Source: Bacteroidetes bacterium HGW-Bacteroidetes-16
GTDB lineage: Bacteria; Bacteroidota; Bacteroidia; Bacteroidales; F082
Length of the DNA: 49,909 nucleotides
Assembly (NCBI GenBank): GCA_002840975.1
Contig: PHDN01000033.1
Span: 1-49,909 of the forward strand
Direction: 5' to 3'
A program made the translations under genes and the position numbers. The notes beneath the pieces are model-generated. The model did no database searches and was not told the DNA's origin. It was given only the letters and a program-made list of their open reading frames with translations. This document shows positions 16,207 to 25,007 of the stretch, piece by piece; position 1 is the first letter of the stretch, and every line of letters starts with the position of its first letter.

Positions 16207-18837
16207 ATGAAACATTTAAAACCAATCATACTTTGGCTCTTATTAATGACCGCTTTGCATGGCTTTGCGCAGGAAAAGAGAACCTATACAACCAAAAAAT
16301 TAACGGGTGATGCACCTGCCATTGATGGCCGCATAAATGAAGAAGCCTGGGCACAGGTGGAATGGACCGGCGATTTCACTCAGAAAGACCCTTATGAGTT
16401 TGCAGAGCCAACCCAAAATACCACTTTTAAAATCATCTACGACGACAACAATGTATACGTGGCCATCATGGTGTATTACAATGATTTAAACCTGATTGAA
16501 AAGCGCTTTGGCCGGCGGGATAGTTTTCAGGGCGATTGGGTAGCAATCGCTTTCGATAGCTACAATGACGGACTCACGGGTTTCTCCTTTGGCGTATCTG
16601 CCGCCGGCGTTAAAAACGACCTTATTGTTACCAACGATGTGAATTCAGACGATACATGGGATCCTGTTTGGTTCGTGAAAGTGGGTTCGGTTGACTCGGG
16701 ATGGGTGGCCGAAATGAAAATTCCCTTAAACCAGCTGAGGTTCTCAAATACAGACAATGAGCTGGTATGGGGACTGGAAGTCATGAGGCAACTTTTTCAT
16801 AATGACGAGTTTATGGTATGGCAGATGGTACCAAATGAATCATCTTCCTGGGTGGGTATGTGGGGCATCCTGGAAGGTATTTCCAACATACGGCCACGAA
16901 AGGAAGTAGAGTTGGTTCCTTATTTGATGGGTGGTCTGAAGAAAAACGAAAGGGTGGCAGGCGATCCATTTCAAACTGGCACTGCCTGGGAATACAATGC
17001 AGGGTTGGATGGGAAGATTGCGGTTACCAACGACCTTACCCTTAACTTCACCATCAATCCCGATTTTGGTCAGGTTGAAGCCGATCCTTCAGAAGTCAAC
17101 CTGACCGCGTTTGAGTCCTATTTTGAGGAAAAACGCCCTTTTTTTATCGAAGGAAGCAACATCTTTAACTTTTCCATTTCCAATGGCAACGGACCAACGG
17201 GTATGGACAAGATATTCTATTCGCGCAGAATTGGCCGACAACCCCGGCATTGGCCTGAAATTGCAGATGGAGAATCCATGGAAGTTCCTGAATTTACCCG
17301 AATTTTGGGTGCTTTTAAATTGTCGGGGAAAACACGCAACGGATGGTCTATTGGCGTGATTGAAAGCGTGACAAACCAGGAATTTGCCCAAATCGACTCT
17401 CTTGGCATGCGCCGAAAGGAAATAGTGGAACCTGCTACCAATTACTTTAATGCGCGCGTTCAAAAAGATTTCAATAAAGGGAACACCACCATTGGAGGCA
17501 TATTTACTTCTACCAACCGGTTTATCAACGATAGTGCTTTAAATTTTCTGCCCCGTGCAGCTTACACGGGAGGTATTGATTTTGCACAATTCTATCAGGA
17601 TAAAAATTACCGCATCAGAGCCAACGCGATTGCATCCACCGTTCAGGGCACCCCGGAGTCGATACTTCTTTTACAGACAGCCCCTCAGCGTTATTATCAG
17701 CGCCCGGACGTGGGGCACCACCGGCTCGATTCAACGCTGAGGATACTCTCGGGATGGGGCGCCAGTGTAGAAGGGAGTAAGATTGGCGGTGGTCACTGGC
17801 GTTTTGGCGAAAGGGTCACAGCTATTTCGCCCGGTTTAGAATTAAACGACCAGGGGTTTGTTCGACGAGCCGACTTTGTAACGCAAGCCACCTGGCTAGG
17901 CTACGAAATTTGGGAACCCTTTGGGATATTCCGGTCGTTGAGTCTTGGTATTGAAGAGTGGGCCGGTTGGGATTTTTCAGGGCGGTTTTTATATTGGGGA
18001 GCAAGCGCCTATGGGAGCGCCCGGTTTAAAAACTATTGGAGTGTTAATACAGGGGTCAATTATAGCGGATACGATGTAGACCGACCTGCTTTGAGGGGTG
18101 GGCCTGCGTTAATCGCACCGGGCAATTGGAGTACGTGGCTCGGGGTAAGTTCCGATGACAGGAAAAAGCTGGTATTTAAACCCGAGCTTGAAGGCGGATA
18201 TCACTCCCAGGGTTATGGTGGCTGGTATGAGGCCGGTTTATCGGTTAGTTATCAGATCACAAATGCGCTACAGGTTTCGTTGGAGCCTGGCTACTATTTT
18301 GGCGACCAGTATGCCATGTACGTGGAAACCATCCGGGTCAACAACCTCGATCAATATCTGGTAGCCTCCATGAAACAGCACATTGCCAGTGCAGATTTCA
18401 GGATTGACTATTCACTTACTCCGGACCTGACAATCCAATATTGGGGGCAACCTTTCGTGTTTTCGGGCGATTATCATCAGTTTAAAAAAGTGATAGATGC
18501 CGGCAACTATGACGTGAAAAACCAGTTTCATATCTATTCTCCTGACCAACTTGAATACAATTCACAAACTGATACCTATTCTGTTTCTGAGAAAGGCGAT
18601 GGAACCATTGATTTTTCATTTGAAAACCCCGATTTTAGTTTTTTTGAATTCAGGTCGAATTTCGTTGTGAGGTGGGAATACATCCCGGGATCAACGGCCT
18701 ATCTGGTTTGGTCGCAAGGGAGAACAGGCGATACTCCCAATGGAGATTTTACTTTAAACGATCACATGAACAACCTCATTGATGTAAATCCCACCAACGT
18801 TTTTTTAATTAAACTCTCTTTTAGGATTAGCAGATAA
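16207..18837 (+). CDS. DUF5916 outer-membrane protein with CBM9-like N terminus
   Basis: An 876-residue protein with a signal peptide (1-21, ending GFAQ). Residues about 35-235 form a carbohydrate-binding family 9-like β-sandwich (APAIDGRINEEAWAQVEWTG, then VYVAIMVYYND and DSWVAIAFDSYNDG-like strands). The rest is the DUF5916 region, beginning with TINPDFGQVEADPSEVNLTA and FFEEKRPFFIEGSNIF, which is diagnostic of the family. It ends in repeated aromatic-rich amphipathic strands typical of a β-barrel, with a terminal I-S-R. The family is common in Bacteroidota, sits in the outer membrane, and lacks a proven function. It converges with the Old Yellow Enzyme gene, the two stops being 13 bp apart. 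Confidence 0.9.
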   Translation: MKHLKPIILWLLLMTALHGFAQEKRTYTTKKLTGDAPAIDGRINEEAWAQVEWTGDFTQKDPYEFAEPTQNTTFKIIYDDNNVYVAIMVYYNDLNLIEKRFGRRDSFQGDWVAIAFDSYNDGLTGFSFGVSAAGVKNDLIVTNDVNSDDTWDPVWFVKVGSVDSGWVAEMKIPLNQLRFSNTDNELVWGLEVMRQLFHNDEFMVWQMVPNESSSWVGMWGILEGISNIRPRKEVELVPYLMGGLKKNERVAGDPFQTGTAWEYNAGLDGKIAVTNDLTLNFTINPDFGQVEADPSEVNLTAFESYFEEKRPFFIEGSNIFNFSISNGNGPTGMDKIFYSRRIGRQPRHWPEIADGESMEVPEFTRILGAFKLSGKTRNGWSIGVIESVTNQEFAQIDSLGMRRKEIVEPATNYFNARVQKDFNKGNTTIGGIFTSTNRFINDSALNFLPRAAYTGGIDFAQFYQDKNYRIRANAIASTVQGTPESILLLQTAPQRYYQRPDVGHHRLDSTLRILSGWGASVEGSKIGGGHWRFGERVTAISPGLELNDQGFVRRADFVTQATWLGYEIWEPFGIFRSLSLGIEEWAGWDFSGRFLYWGASAYGSARFKNYWSVNTGVNYSGYDVDRPALRGGPALIAPGNWSTWLGVSSDDRKKLVFKPELEGGYHSQGYGGWYEAGLSVSYQITNALQVSLEPGYYFGDQYAMYVETIRVNNLDQYLVASMKQHIASADFRIDYSLTPDLTIQYWGQPFVFSGDYHQFKKVIDAGNYDVKNQFHIYSPDQLEYNSQTDTYSVSEKGDGTIDFSFENPDFSFFEFRSNFVVRWEYIPGSTAYLVWSQGRTGDTPNGDFTLNDHMNNLIDVNPTNVFLIKLSFRISR

Positions 18838-18850
18838 GGTTTTGTATTTG

Positions 18851-19954
18851 CTATTCTTTTCTTTTCTGTATTAGCGCAGGGTAATCCGTATATCCCACCT
18901 CCCCATCCGAGTAATAGGTTAGAGGATTGGCGCTGGCTAAAGGCAGTTCGTTCTGCATGCGGTAAACCAAATCGGGATTGGAGATAAAGGGTACGCCAAA
19001 GGCCACCATATCAGCGAGCCCATCATCCAGAATGTGCATGGCTGATTGAGCAGTAAATCCTTTGTTTATGATGAGTGTGCCATGATATATCGGACGAAAG
19101 TGTTTAGCGATGTGGGGTTCCGAATAGGGGATCAGGCTCACGTCAGTAAAGGGTTCGGACAAATGCAGATAGGCCAGGGGAACGTTGTTGAGCCTGTTGA
19201 CCAGGTAGTCGAAAGTGGGTATCGTTTCTTCGGTAATCTGCATCCCCTGGACATTGTGCGCGGATGGATTAAGTCTGATCCCTACACGGTTGAGTGGAAT
19301 ACGCTCTTTCATGGCATCGAGTACCTCGAACAAGATGCGGGAACGGTTTTCAATGCTGCCACCGTATTGGTCGGTTCTGGTATTTGAAACAGGGGCAAAA
19401 AACTGATGGAGTAAGTACCCGTTTGAAGCATGGATTTCGACCCCGTCAAATCCCGCTTTTACCGCATTGTCAGCAGCCTGGGCAAAATCAGAAATCACTT
19501 GTTGGATTTCCCGGGTTGTCATTTCCTTTGGTGTGACCGATTTTTTTTTTCCTGTTGGGGTTCTTACAACTATATCGGGGTTGATGGCCGATGGTGCCAG
19601 GGGAAGTTCTCCGTTAAGATAATCAGGATGTGAAACACGGCCCACATGCCACAATTGAATGAAAATTTTTCCCCCTTCCTGATGAACGGCATCAGTAGTA
19701 AGTTTCCAACCTTCGATTTGAGCGTTAGAATAAATTCCCGGAGTATGATGATAGCCAACAGCTGTCCTGGAAATCTGCGAGCCTTCGGTGATGATCAATC
19801 CGGCGGATGCCCTCTGTCGATAATAAAGGGCGATTAGCTCATTGGCTTTGTTTTGTTCATTCGCAGCACGGCTCCTTGTAAGTGGTGCCATCGCCACCCG
19901 GTTCTTTAACAACAGGCCGGCCATGTTAAATGGTTCAAATAGAAGGTGTTTCAT
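18851..19954 (-). CDS. Old Yellow Enzyme family NADH:flavin oxidoreductase (alkene reductase)
   Basis: About 367 residues forming a single FMN TIM barrel. Motifs: LFEPFNMAGLLLKNRVAMAP, APLTRSRA near the N terminus, IQLWHVGRVSHP, GFDGVEIHASNGYLLHQFF (His-Asn substrate pair in the H-x-S-N form), RTDQYGGSIENRSRILFEV, and AFGVPFISNPDLVYR in the phosphate-binding region. This is the NemA-like class, which reduces activated C=C bonds and nitro compounds. The longest frame begins at 19987, inside the terminator hairpin of the upstream lpd gene. ATG at 19952-19954 (or 19955-19957) is therefore the better start. Confidence 0.92.
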   Translation of the reverse strand: MKHLLFEPFNMAGLLLKNRVAMAPLTRSRAANEQNKANELIALYYRQRASAGLIITEGSQISRTAVGYHHTPGIYSNAQIEGWKLTTDAVHQEGGKIFIQLWHVGRVSHPDYLNGELPLAPSAINPDIVVRTPTGKKKSVTPKEMTTREIQQVISDFAQAADNAVKAGFDGVEIHASNGYLLHQFFAPVSNTRTDQYGGSIENRSRILFEVLDAMKERIPLNRVGIRLNPSAHNVQGMQITEETIPTFDYLVNRLNNVPLAYLHLSEPFTDVSLIPYSEPHIAKHFRPIYHGTLIINKGFTAQSAMHILDDGLADMVAFGVPFISNPDLVYRMQNELPLASANPLTYYSDGEVGYTDYPALIQKRKE

Positions 19955-19967
19955 CATCTGTATTGAA

Positions 19968-20002
19968 TTAAAAAATCCCACCCTCAACTGAAAGTGGGAT
20001 TT
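19968..20002 (-). terminator. Terminator of the dihydrolipoyl dehydrogenase gene
   Basis: A perfect 9-bp stem, AAATCCCAC (19973-19981) with GTGGGATTT (19994-20002), followed on the minus strand by further T residues (GATTTTTTAA). It lies 19 bp past the lpd stop codon. Confidence 0.85.
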
Positions 20003-20020
20003 GCAGGGGTTAAATTCGTT

Positions 20021-21412
20021 TTATAAATGGATCACCTCACCATAAGCATCGGCAGCGGCTTCCATAATGGCTTCCGACATGGTGGGGTGGGGGTGCACCG
20101 AATTAATGATCTCATGTCCGGTGGTTTCCAGTTTGCGGGCTACTACCACTTCGGCAATCATCTCAGTCACGTTCTCGCCAATCATCTGACAGCCCAGGAA
20201 TTCGCCGTATTTGGCATCAAAAACCACTTTTACAAAGCCATCTTTTTTGCCGGCGGCGCTGGCTTTTCCAGAGGCTGAGAAAGGAAACTTACCTACCTTC
20301 ACCTCATATCCGGCTTCTTTGGCTTGTTTTTCGGTATACCCTACACTGGCTACTTCAGGGCTGGTGTAGGTACATGCAGGAATGTTGTTGTAGTCGATGG
20401 GCTCTACATCGAGTCCTGCGATTTTTTCAACACAGGTAATGCCTTCGTGTGACGCAACGTGTGCCAACGCCTGTCCATGGACAATGTCACCGATGGCATA
20501 ATATCCAGGGACATTGGTTTGATAATAGTCATCTACCTCTACCTTGCCCTTATCCGTTTTGATACCAGTTTCTTCGAGGCCTATTCCTTCAATGTTGGTC
20601 GCGATACCAACGGCGGAAAGAACAATATCCACTTCAATTTCTTCTGTTCCTTTCTTTGTTTTGATGGTCACTTTGCACTTCTTGCCTTTGGTGTCAACAG
20701 TTTCTACCGATGAATCGACCATCACTTTCATGCCTGCTTTTTTAAAGGCCCGAGCCAGCGTTTTCGATACTTCTTCATCTTCGAGTGGAACAACGTTGGG
20801 TAAAAACTCCACCAGAGTAACTTCCACCCCGATGCTGTTAAAAAAATAGGCAAATTCGGAGCCAATGGCCCCTGATCCTACCACCACCATTTTTTCGGGT
20901 TTCTTTTCAAGAACCATGGCTTCGCGGTAGCCAATAATCTTTTTTCCATCCTGAGGAAGGTTGGGTAGCTCACGTGAACGGGCTCCCGTGGCCAGGATGA
21001 TGTGTTTGGCACTATATTCTGTAACCTTACCGTCAGCATCTGTAACCGACACCTTTTTGCCGGGCATCACTTTTCCAAAACCATTGATCAGGTCAATTTT
21101 ATTTTTTTTCAATAAAAATTGAACCCCCTTGCTCATGCCATCAGCCACACCACGGCTTCGTTTTACCATTTCCGGAAGGTCAGCCTCTACATTGCCTTTG
21201 ATAGAAATGCCATATTCGGCTGCATGACTGGCATAATTAAACACCTGCGCACTTTTTAGCAAGGCTTTTGTTGGTATGCAGCCCCAGTTGAGGCAAATTC
21301 CACCAACTTCAGCTTTTTCAACCACGGCTGTTTTCATTCCAAGTTGCGAGGCTCGAATGGCTGCCACATAGCCCCCCGGACCACTTCCCAATATGATTAT
21401 ATCGTAATTCAT
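20021..21412 (-). CDS. lpdA: Dihydrolipoyl dehydrogenase
   Basis: 463 residues from ATG at 21410-21412. It is the E3 flavoprotein that reoxidises dihydrolipoamide in 2-oxoacid dehydrogenase complexes or glycine cleavage, using FAD and NAD+. Visible motifs: FAD-binding IILGSGPGGYVAAIRA, redox disulfide GGICLNWGCIPTKALL, second Rossmann VVVGSGAIGSEFAYFF, FAD-site YAIGDIV, and the catalytic His-Glu pair in HPHPTMSEAIMEA near the C terminus. The frame extends upstream to 21484, but that stretch contains the -7 box at 21441-21448, and family members start at MNYD. No E1 or E2 genes are adjacent. Confidence 0.96.
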   Translation of the reverse strand: MNYDIIILGSGPGGYVAAIRASQLGMKTAVVEKAEVGGICLNWGCIPTKALLKSAQVFNYASHAAEYGISIKGNVEADLPEMVKRSRGVADGMSKGVQFLLKKNKIDLINGFGKVMPGKKVSVTDADGKVTEYSAKHIILATGARSRELPNLPQDGKKIIGYREAMVLEKKPEKMVVVGSGAIGSEFAYFFNSIGVEVTLVEFLPNVVPLEDEEVSKTLARAFKKAGMKVMVDSSVETVDTKGKKCKVTIKTKKGTEEIEVDIVLSAVGIATNIEGIGLEETGIKTDKGKVEVDDYYQTNVPGYYAIGDIVHGQALAHVASHEGITCVEKIAGLDVEPIDYNNIPACTYTSPEVASVGYTEKQAKEAGYEVKVGKFPFSASGKASAAGKKDGFVKVVFDAKYGEFLGCQMIGENVTEMIAEVVVARKLETTGHEIINSVHPHPTMSEAIMEAAADAYGEVIHL

Positions 21413-21440
21413 CGTGTGATTTTTATGGTTAACGAAGCTG

Positions 21441-21448
21441 CAAAAATA
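21441..21448 (-). promoter_or_regulatory. -7 promoter element of lpdA
   Basis: On the minus strand this is TATTTTTG, fitting TAnnTTTG, 28 bp before the chosen start codon. A TTTAA lies about 19 bp further upstream as a weak -33. Confidence 0.5.
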
Positions 21449-21553
21449 CGTAATCGTCAGGTTTAAACCCTTAACTTTGCTCAAATAATTTTATTCATTC
21501 TAAATAGCAGCCTCACTTTCTAATTAAAAAGTGGTAATTTGAAAAAAAGACTT

Positions 21554-22225
21554 ATGAAATTGCAACGACAGCAACTGATTGATAGAACGGTGGAATTTGT
21601 AAAACAGCGATTGGCCGGTGCCGAAGGAGGTCACGATTGGTGGCATATTGTTCGCGTTTGGAATTTGTCGAAGACCATCGGGAAACTAGAAGGTGTCGAT
21701 ATGCTGGTGGTGGAATTGGGTGCCTTGCTGCACGACATTGCCGATGCTAAATTTAATGATGGTAACGAAACATTGGGGCCTGAAATGGCCCGTCAATTTC
21801 TTGTTGACCAGGGTGTTGATCAATTAATAATTGACAAGGTGGAAGCTATTGTCCGTGATATTTCGTTTAAAAACACCTTTGGAAGTGAGGTGCAACGAAC
21901 CATTGAGCTGGATGTGGTACAGGATGCCGACAGGCTGGATGCCATGGGTGCCATTGGGATTGCACGCACGTTTAATTATGGTGGATATCAAGGAAATGTG
22001 ATGTATGATCCCCATCTCCCGCCAAGAGTAAATATGACCAAAGAGGAGTATAAAAAAGGCAAATCCACTACCATTAACCATTTCTATGAAAAATTGTTGT
22101 TGCTAAAAGATACCATGAATACGGCAACAGGGAAGAGATTGGCGGAGGAACGACATCAGTTCATGCTGACTTTTTTGGAAACCTTTTGCCAGGAATGGGA
22201 GGGCAAGGATTCATCTCTTTTTTAG
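21554..22225 (+). CDS. HD-domain phosphohydrolase (YedJ-like)
   Basis: About 223 residues. The HD metal-site residues are visible: H in GGHDWWHIVRVWNLSKTI, H-D in LGALLHDIADAKF, and the distal Asp in VVQDADRLDAMGAIGIAR. The order and spacing fit the YedJ-type HD hydrolases, general cytoplasmic phosphohydrolases of unknown physiological substrate. A TTG at 21539 extends the frame five residues, but ATG at 21554-21556 is preferred. It diverges from lpdA. Its 3' end overlaps the end of the convergent gene at 22211 by 15 bp. Confidence 0.92.
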   Translation: MKLQRQQLIDRTVEFVKQRLAGAEGGHDWWHIVRVWNLSKTIGKLEGVDMLVVELGALLHDIADAKFNDGNETLGPEMARQFLVDQGVDQLIIDKVEAIVRDISFKNTFGSEVQRTIELDVVQDADRLDAMGAIGIARTFNYGGYQGNVMYDPHLPPRVNMTKEEYKKGKSTTINHFYEKLLLLKDTMNTATGKRLAEERHQFMLTFLETFCQEWEGKDSSLF

Positions 22226-22582
22226 CCAAATTAATGCTCCTTCTTCTGTAGAAAACACTTTTAATTTGTAAGCAGGGGAAATGTATTTCTGTTCGAAAAC
22301 CATGGCAAGAGCCGTATTTTCAGGGGTGTTGTGAATAACGGCATGCCGAACCGATTGATACAAGGGAAATAATTTTTTTTGCTTCTCTGCAATGCAGGAT
22401 AAATCCTCGGGTGAAAATTCGGGATGAGCCAGCCGCGCATCTTCCAGGATAAGTAGATTACGCGGTAACTCTTTGTTATTCAGACAATAATCAATGGCCC
22501 CCAACATTTCTTGTACGGTTATCTTACCTTCCGAAATGCCGTAAAGGATACCGTTGTTTTTATTCTCGGTAAATGTGATCAT
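22211..22582 (-). CDS. Conserved hypothetical protein, SpoIIAA/STAS-like in appearance
   Basis: A 123-residue soluble protein. It opens with a β-strand pair (MITFTENKNNGILYGISEGK), followed by alternating helices and strands (LLILEDARLAHPEFSPEDLS, AVIHNTPENTALAMVF) and a final helix, EEGALIWLKK. This fits the α/β SpoIIAA-like (STAS-related) proteins common in Bacteroidota, but I see no defining phosphoserine site, so the family is uncertain. It begins 3 bp after the stop of the winged-helix gene and 260 bp after gldM, so it may be the tail of that operon. Its last 15 bp overlap the convergent HD gene. Confidence 0.75.
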   Translation of the reverse strand: MITFTENKNNGILYGISEGKITVQEMLGAIDYCLNNKELPRNLLILEDARLAHPEFSPEDLSCIAEKQKKLFPLYQSVRHAVIHNTPENTALAMVFEQKYISPAYKLKVFSTEEGALIWLKKR

Positions 22583-22585
22583 TCC

Positions 22586-22762
22586 CTACAACGCTTGATA
22601 ATAGCATCGTTTTGGGGAAGATATTTTATTCTCATTCACCAATACTTTGATGGCTTTATCTACTTCTTTTTTATCGATGCCGCTTTGATCGGCTATTTCT
22701 CCAGCTTTCAATGGAGTGTTGGAAATTTTAAGTGTGTTGTACACTTTTTCTGAAGTGTTCAT
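22586..22762 (-). CDS. 58-residue winged-helix protein
   Basis: A short gene of 58 codons plus stop. The protein begins MNTSEKVYNTLKISNTPLKA, continues with GEIADQSGIDKKEVDKAIKV (helix-turn-helix) and ends with LVNENKISSPKRCYYQAL, the expected wing. This is a minimal winged helix-turn-helix, similar to short DNA-binding proteins that read as 'add a protein, keep the recognition helix'. It lies 79 bp downstream of gldM and 3 bp before the next gene, on the same strand. It may be a regulator or an architectural DNA-binding protein. The coding pattern (Lys/Glu/Ile-rich, amphipathic) and tight spacing support a real gene. Confidence 0.8.
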   Translation of the reverse strand: MNTSEKVYNTLKISNTPLKAGEIADQSGIDKKEVDKAIKVLVNENKISSPKRCYYQAL

Positions 22763-22841
22763 TGTAACTTTTTTTTAAGTGGTTTGACGGGTAAAAATAG
22801 CATAAATTATTTTCATGATTCACCTTTTTGGACTGAACTCT

Positions 22842-24449
22842 TTAATTTATCGTCAAAACAATGGGCGAAAGTGTTCGCTCGATTCCATCGGGATCGCGGG
22901 CCATGATGTTTTCGAAAACCACGCTCTGTCCCCGATTTGTTTGTTTTATTTGATCGATCATTTCGGTTGTTAAATAGGCGTTCTTTGATTCGAGGTTGTA
23001 CACTTTAAAACCCCGCTGAACGGTCATGGTGAAGGAGCTAATGACGAAAGAATGGTCAAACTCAAAATCGTCGGGCATTTTTGGAGCAAGGGCTCCGGCA
23101 GCGATCATAATATCGCGGTTTATAACACCTGAGTTTTTCCCGGCAATGGTGGCCGCGGGATCGGGTAGTTTTTTTACCCGGAAAGTCTTTGAACCCAAAT
23201 ACTTTTGCACACCATTGATGTTGGTGGCGAGGGTAACAACCGCGTCATTACAGCCTACTGGAACATTTACCACCCAATCGTTGCTTGAAAGATCGGGTTT
23301 TATCGTACCACAGGAGATAGCCGGAGTTAAACTCTCTTTTGGGATACCTGAAATATCAATCGAAACGGGATTGTCAACGCCAATATAAAACACGTTCATT
23401 TTTTTTGCTGAAATGGTGAACGAGGCACTGGCCACATAGTATTCATTGTTAAAGTGATAATCGTTTATTTCTCCGGTACTTGCTTTTGCCCTCACAAACC
23501 CGGCATATTTATTTAACCCTTCCATCCGGGCCGAAAGGTTGAGGTTTATTTTTCCGGGTACATTATCCAACAAAGTGGCCTGGCCAATCATGGTTGCCGG
23601 AAGATAGTCAACACCTTGCATGAAGTATACCTCAGGGCTCTGGGTGGTATCGTAAGCAGCTACAATGATTTCGGCCTGATATTCATCTCCAATAAAAACA
23701 AAATTGCTTTTAGGCAACACTTTGGCTTCTATTCTGTCGAATTTAAAATCACCTTGTCCGATGGATTTGTGCAATAAGTTAACCACGTCGTATTCGGCGT
23801 TATAAACATCCGAAATAATTTTGTTCAGGATAGGAATATCGGCAGCCACAATGGTATTATAAAAAAAGTGGGTTTCCCAGTTCTGCTCCAGTCCATCTGC
23901 ATTGTAATAAGGGCCTTCTGTGTCAAGGCCAAGGTTTACATTCTTCAGATTTCTCGGATCGACCAAGGTGAGCATTTCCTGCCGAAACAGGATGATTCTA
24001 TCTTTTAACTTCTTGGAGGCGCCATCTGAGCCATCATTCGAGCTTCCCATGAAGTACCGGGTGGGTACCAAATAGTTGTCTTTCTTTTTGATGTTTTTAA
24101 CTGAAATGAGTTTTGCAGAATCTATCGACACGTTTTCTGTAGCAGCGATTAGTTCATTCCGAACGTTTTGGACATAATCAATCATTTCCCTGGAAAGTGC
24201 TTTTGCTTCCTGTGCTTTTTCCCAGTATGGCTTTACCTTAACCTGGTTTATCTGATAATTTTTTTCGAAATCGGCATAGATATCATTCAATTTTTGTGAG
24301 AGGTTTTCATTTGTCTGAACGATGTTATCATTCACCACCAAAAAAGCGTTGATCACATCTTTGGAAACATTTAAAGCCAATAAGGCAGTCAATACCAAAT
24401 ACATCATTGAAATCATTCGTTGCCTTGGTGACTCTTTAACTCCCGACAT
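22842..24449 (-). CDS. gldM: GldM/PorM-family protein, orphan copy
   Basis: A 535-residue protein. The N terminus SPRQRMISMMYLVLTALLAL plus NVSKDVINAF is the hallmark of GldM/PorM: a single membrane helix (about 12-30) near the N terminus. A helical periplasmic domain follows to about residue 225, then β-rich domains to the C terminus, consistent with GldM D1-D4. GldM works with GldL as a proton-driven inner-membrane motor for gliding and type IX secretion. Here gldK, gldL and gldN are absent. The gene instead follows a small secreted protein by 33 bp, at the end of a chaperone-usher-like operon. It is probably a second, specialised copy, but this needs the genome to confirm. Confidence 0.9.
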   Translation of the reverse strand: MSGVKESPRQRMISMMYLVLTALLALNVSKDVINAFLVVNDNIVQTNENLSQKLNDIYADFEKNYQINQVKVKPYWEKAQEAKALSREMIDYVQNVRNELIAATENVSIDSAKLISVKNIKKKDNYLVPTRYFMGSSNDGSDGASKKLKDRIILFRQEMLTLVDPRNLKNVNLGLDTEGPYYNADGLEQNWETHFFYNTIVAADIPILNKIISDVYNAEYDVVNLLHKSIGQGDFKFDRIEAKVLPKSNFVFIGDEYQAEIIVAAYDTTQSPEVYFMQGVDYLPATMIGQATLLDNVPGKINLNLSARMEGLNKYAGFVRAKASTGEINDYHFNNEYYVASASFTISAKKMNVFYIGVDNPVSIDISGIPKESLTPAISCGTIKPDLSSNDWVVNVPVGCNDAVVTLATNINGVQKYLGSKTFRVKKLPDPAATIAGKNSGVINRDIMIAAGALAPKMPDDFEFDHSFVISSFTMTVQRGFKVYNLESKNAYLTTEMIDQIKQTNRGQSVVFENIMARDPDGIERTLSPIVLTIN

Positions 24450-24482
24450 TGGTTAGTGAATATTTATTGTAAATAAAGTCAA

Positions 24483-24977
24483 TTATTGCGTAATGGTATA
24501 TTGCACATAAATGGTACTGATTCCTGATCGTACTTTCGAGTAATCGGTGATAATAAACGAAAAAACAAGCTGATGTCCCTCGTTTCTGCCCGACCCGGTA
24601 TAGCAGGTGCTGATATTATCAATCAATACACGTGGCCGGTTAGAAACCCTTATTTTACCGGTAGGGGTTCCCTGTCTGCTTTTGCTCATGCCTACATAAG
24701 GTTTGGCTTCAATTTGCAGCTCCATGCCATCAGGTATGTTCCCGGAAGCCACTTCCACCGTGATCGAGATGTTGGGCTCAGACGGATGGACGAGGGTTGT
24801 ATAGTTGAGCCACTGTGATTCGTCTGTGATTACCTTTTTTGGAAGCCCGGCGTTATAGGATGGTGTTAAATCCATGTAGATGGGGCTTCTCTTACTCACA
24901 GTGAGGCTGTTTTGTGCGTATAGTGCACTGCTGGCGAAAAGTAATAAAATACAGAAGGTGAAACTTGGCTTTTTCAT
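24483..24977 (-). CDS. Small secreted protein, CYTG family, distal member
   Basis: A 164-residue protein with a signal peptide (1-21, ending LYAQ). It is one of four paralogs in this locus. They share a WLNY-x-x-x-V segment (residues about 56-64 here), a V-A-S-G-N-I-P-D-G strand, a G-T-P-x-G turn, the signature ISTCYTGSGRNEGHQLVFSF, and a C-terminal strand IYVQYTITQ. The fold is likely an all-β sandwich, as expected of fimbrial subunits. It lies between the usher-like gene (30 bp) and gldM (33 bp), so a role as an adaptor, anchor or tip subunit is possible. The family is not one I can name. Confidence 0.82.
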   Translation of the reverse strand: MKKPSFTFCILLLFASSALYAQNSLTVSKRSPIYMDLTPSYNAGLPKKVITDESQWLNYTTLVHPSEPNISITVEVASGNIPDGMELQIEAKPYVGMSKSRQGTPTGKIRVSNRPRVLIDNISTCYTGSGRNEGHQLVFSFIITDYSKVRSGISTIYVQYTITQ

Positions 24978-25007
24978 GAGCGTAGTTAGTTTATTTCAAA
25001 AAAGCGA

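Noticed and set aside
19955-19987. Upstream start of the Old Yellow Enzyme gene at 19987
   Set aside because: That extension lies in the lpdA terminator hairpin; the family N terminus begins at MKHLLFEPF.
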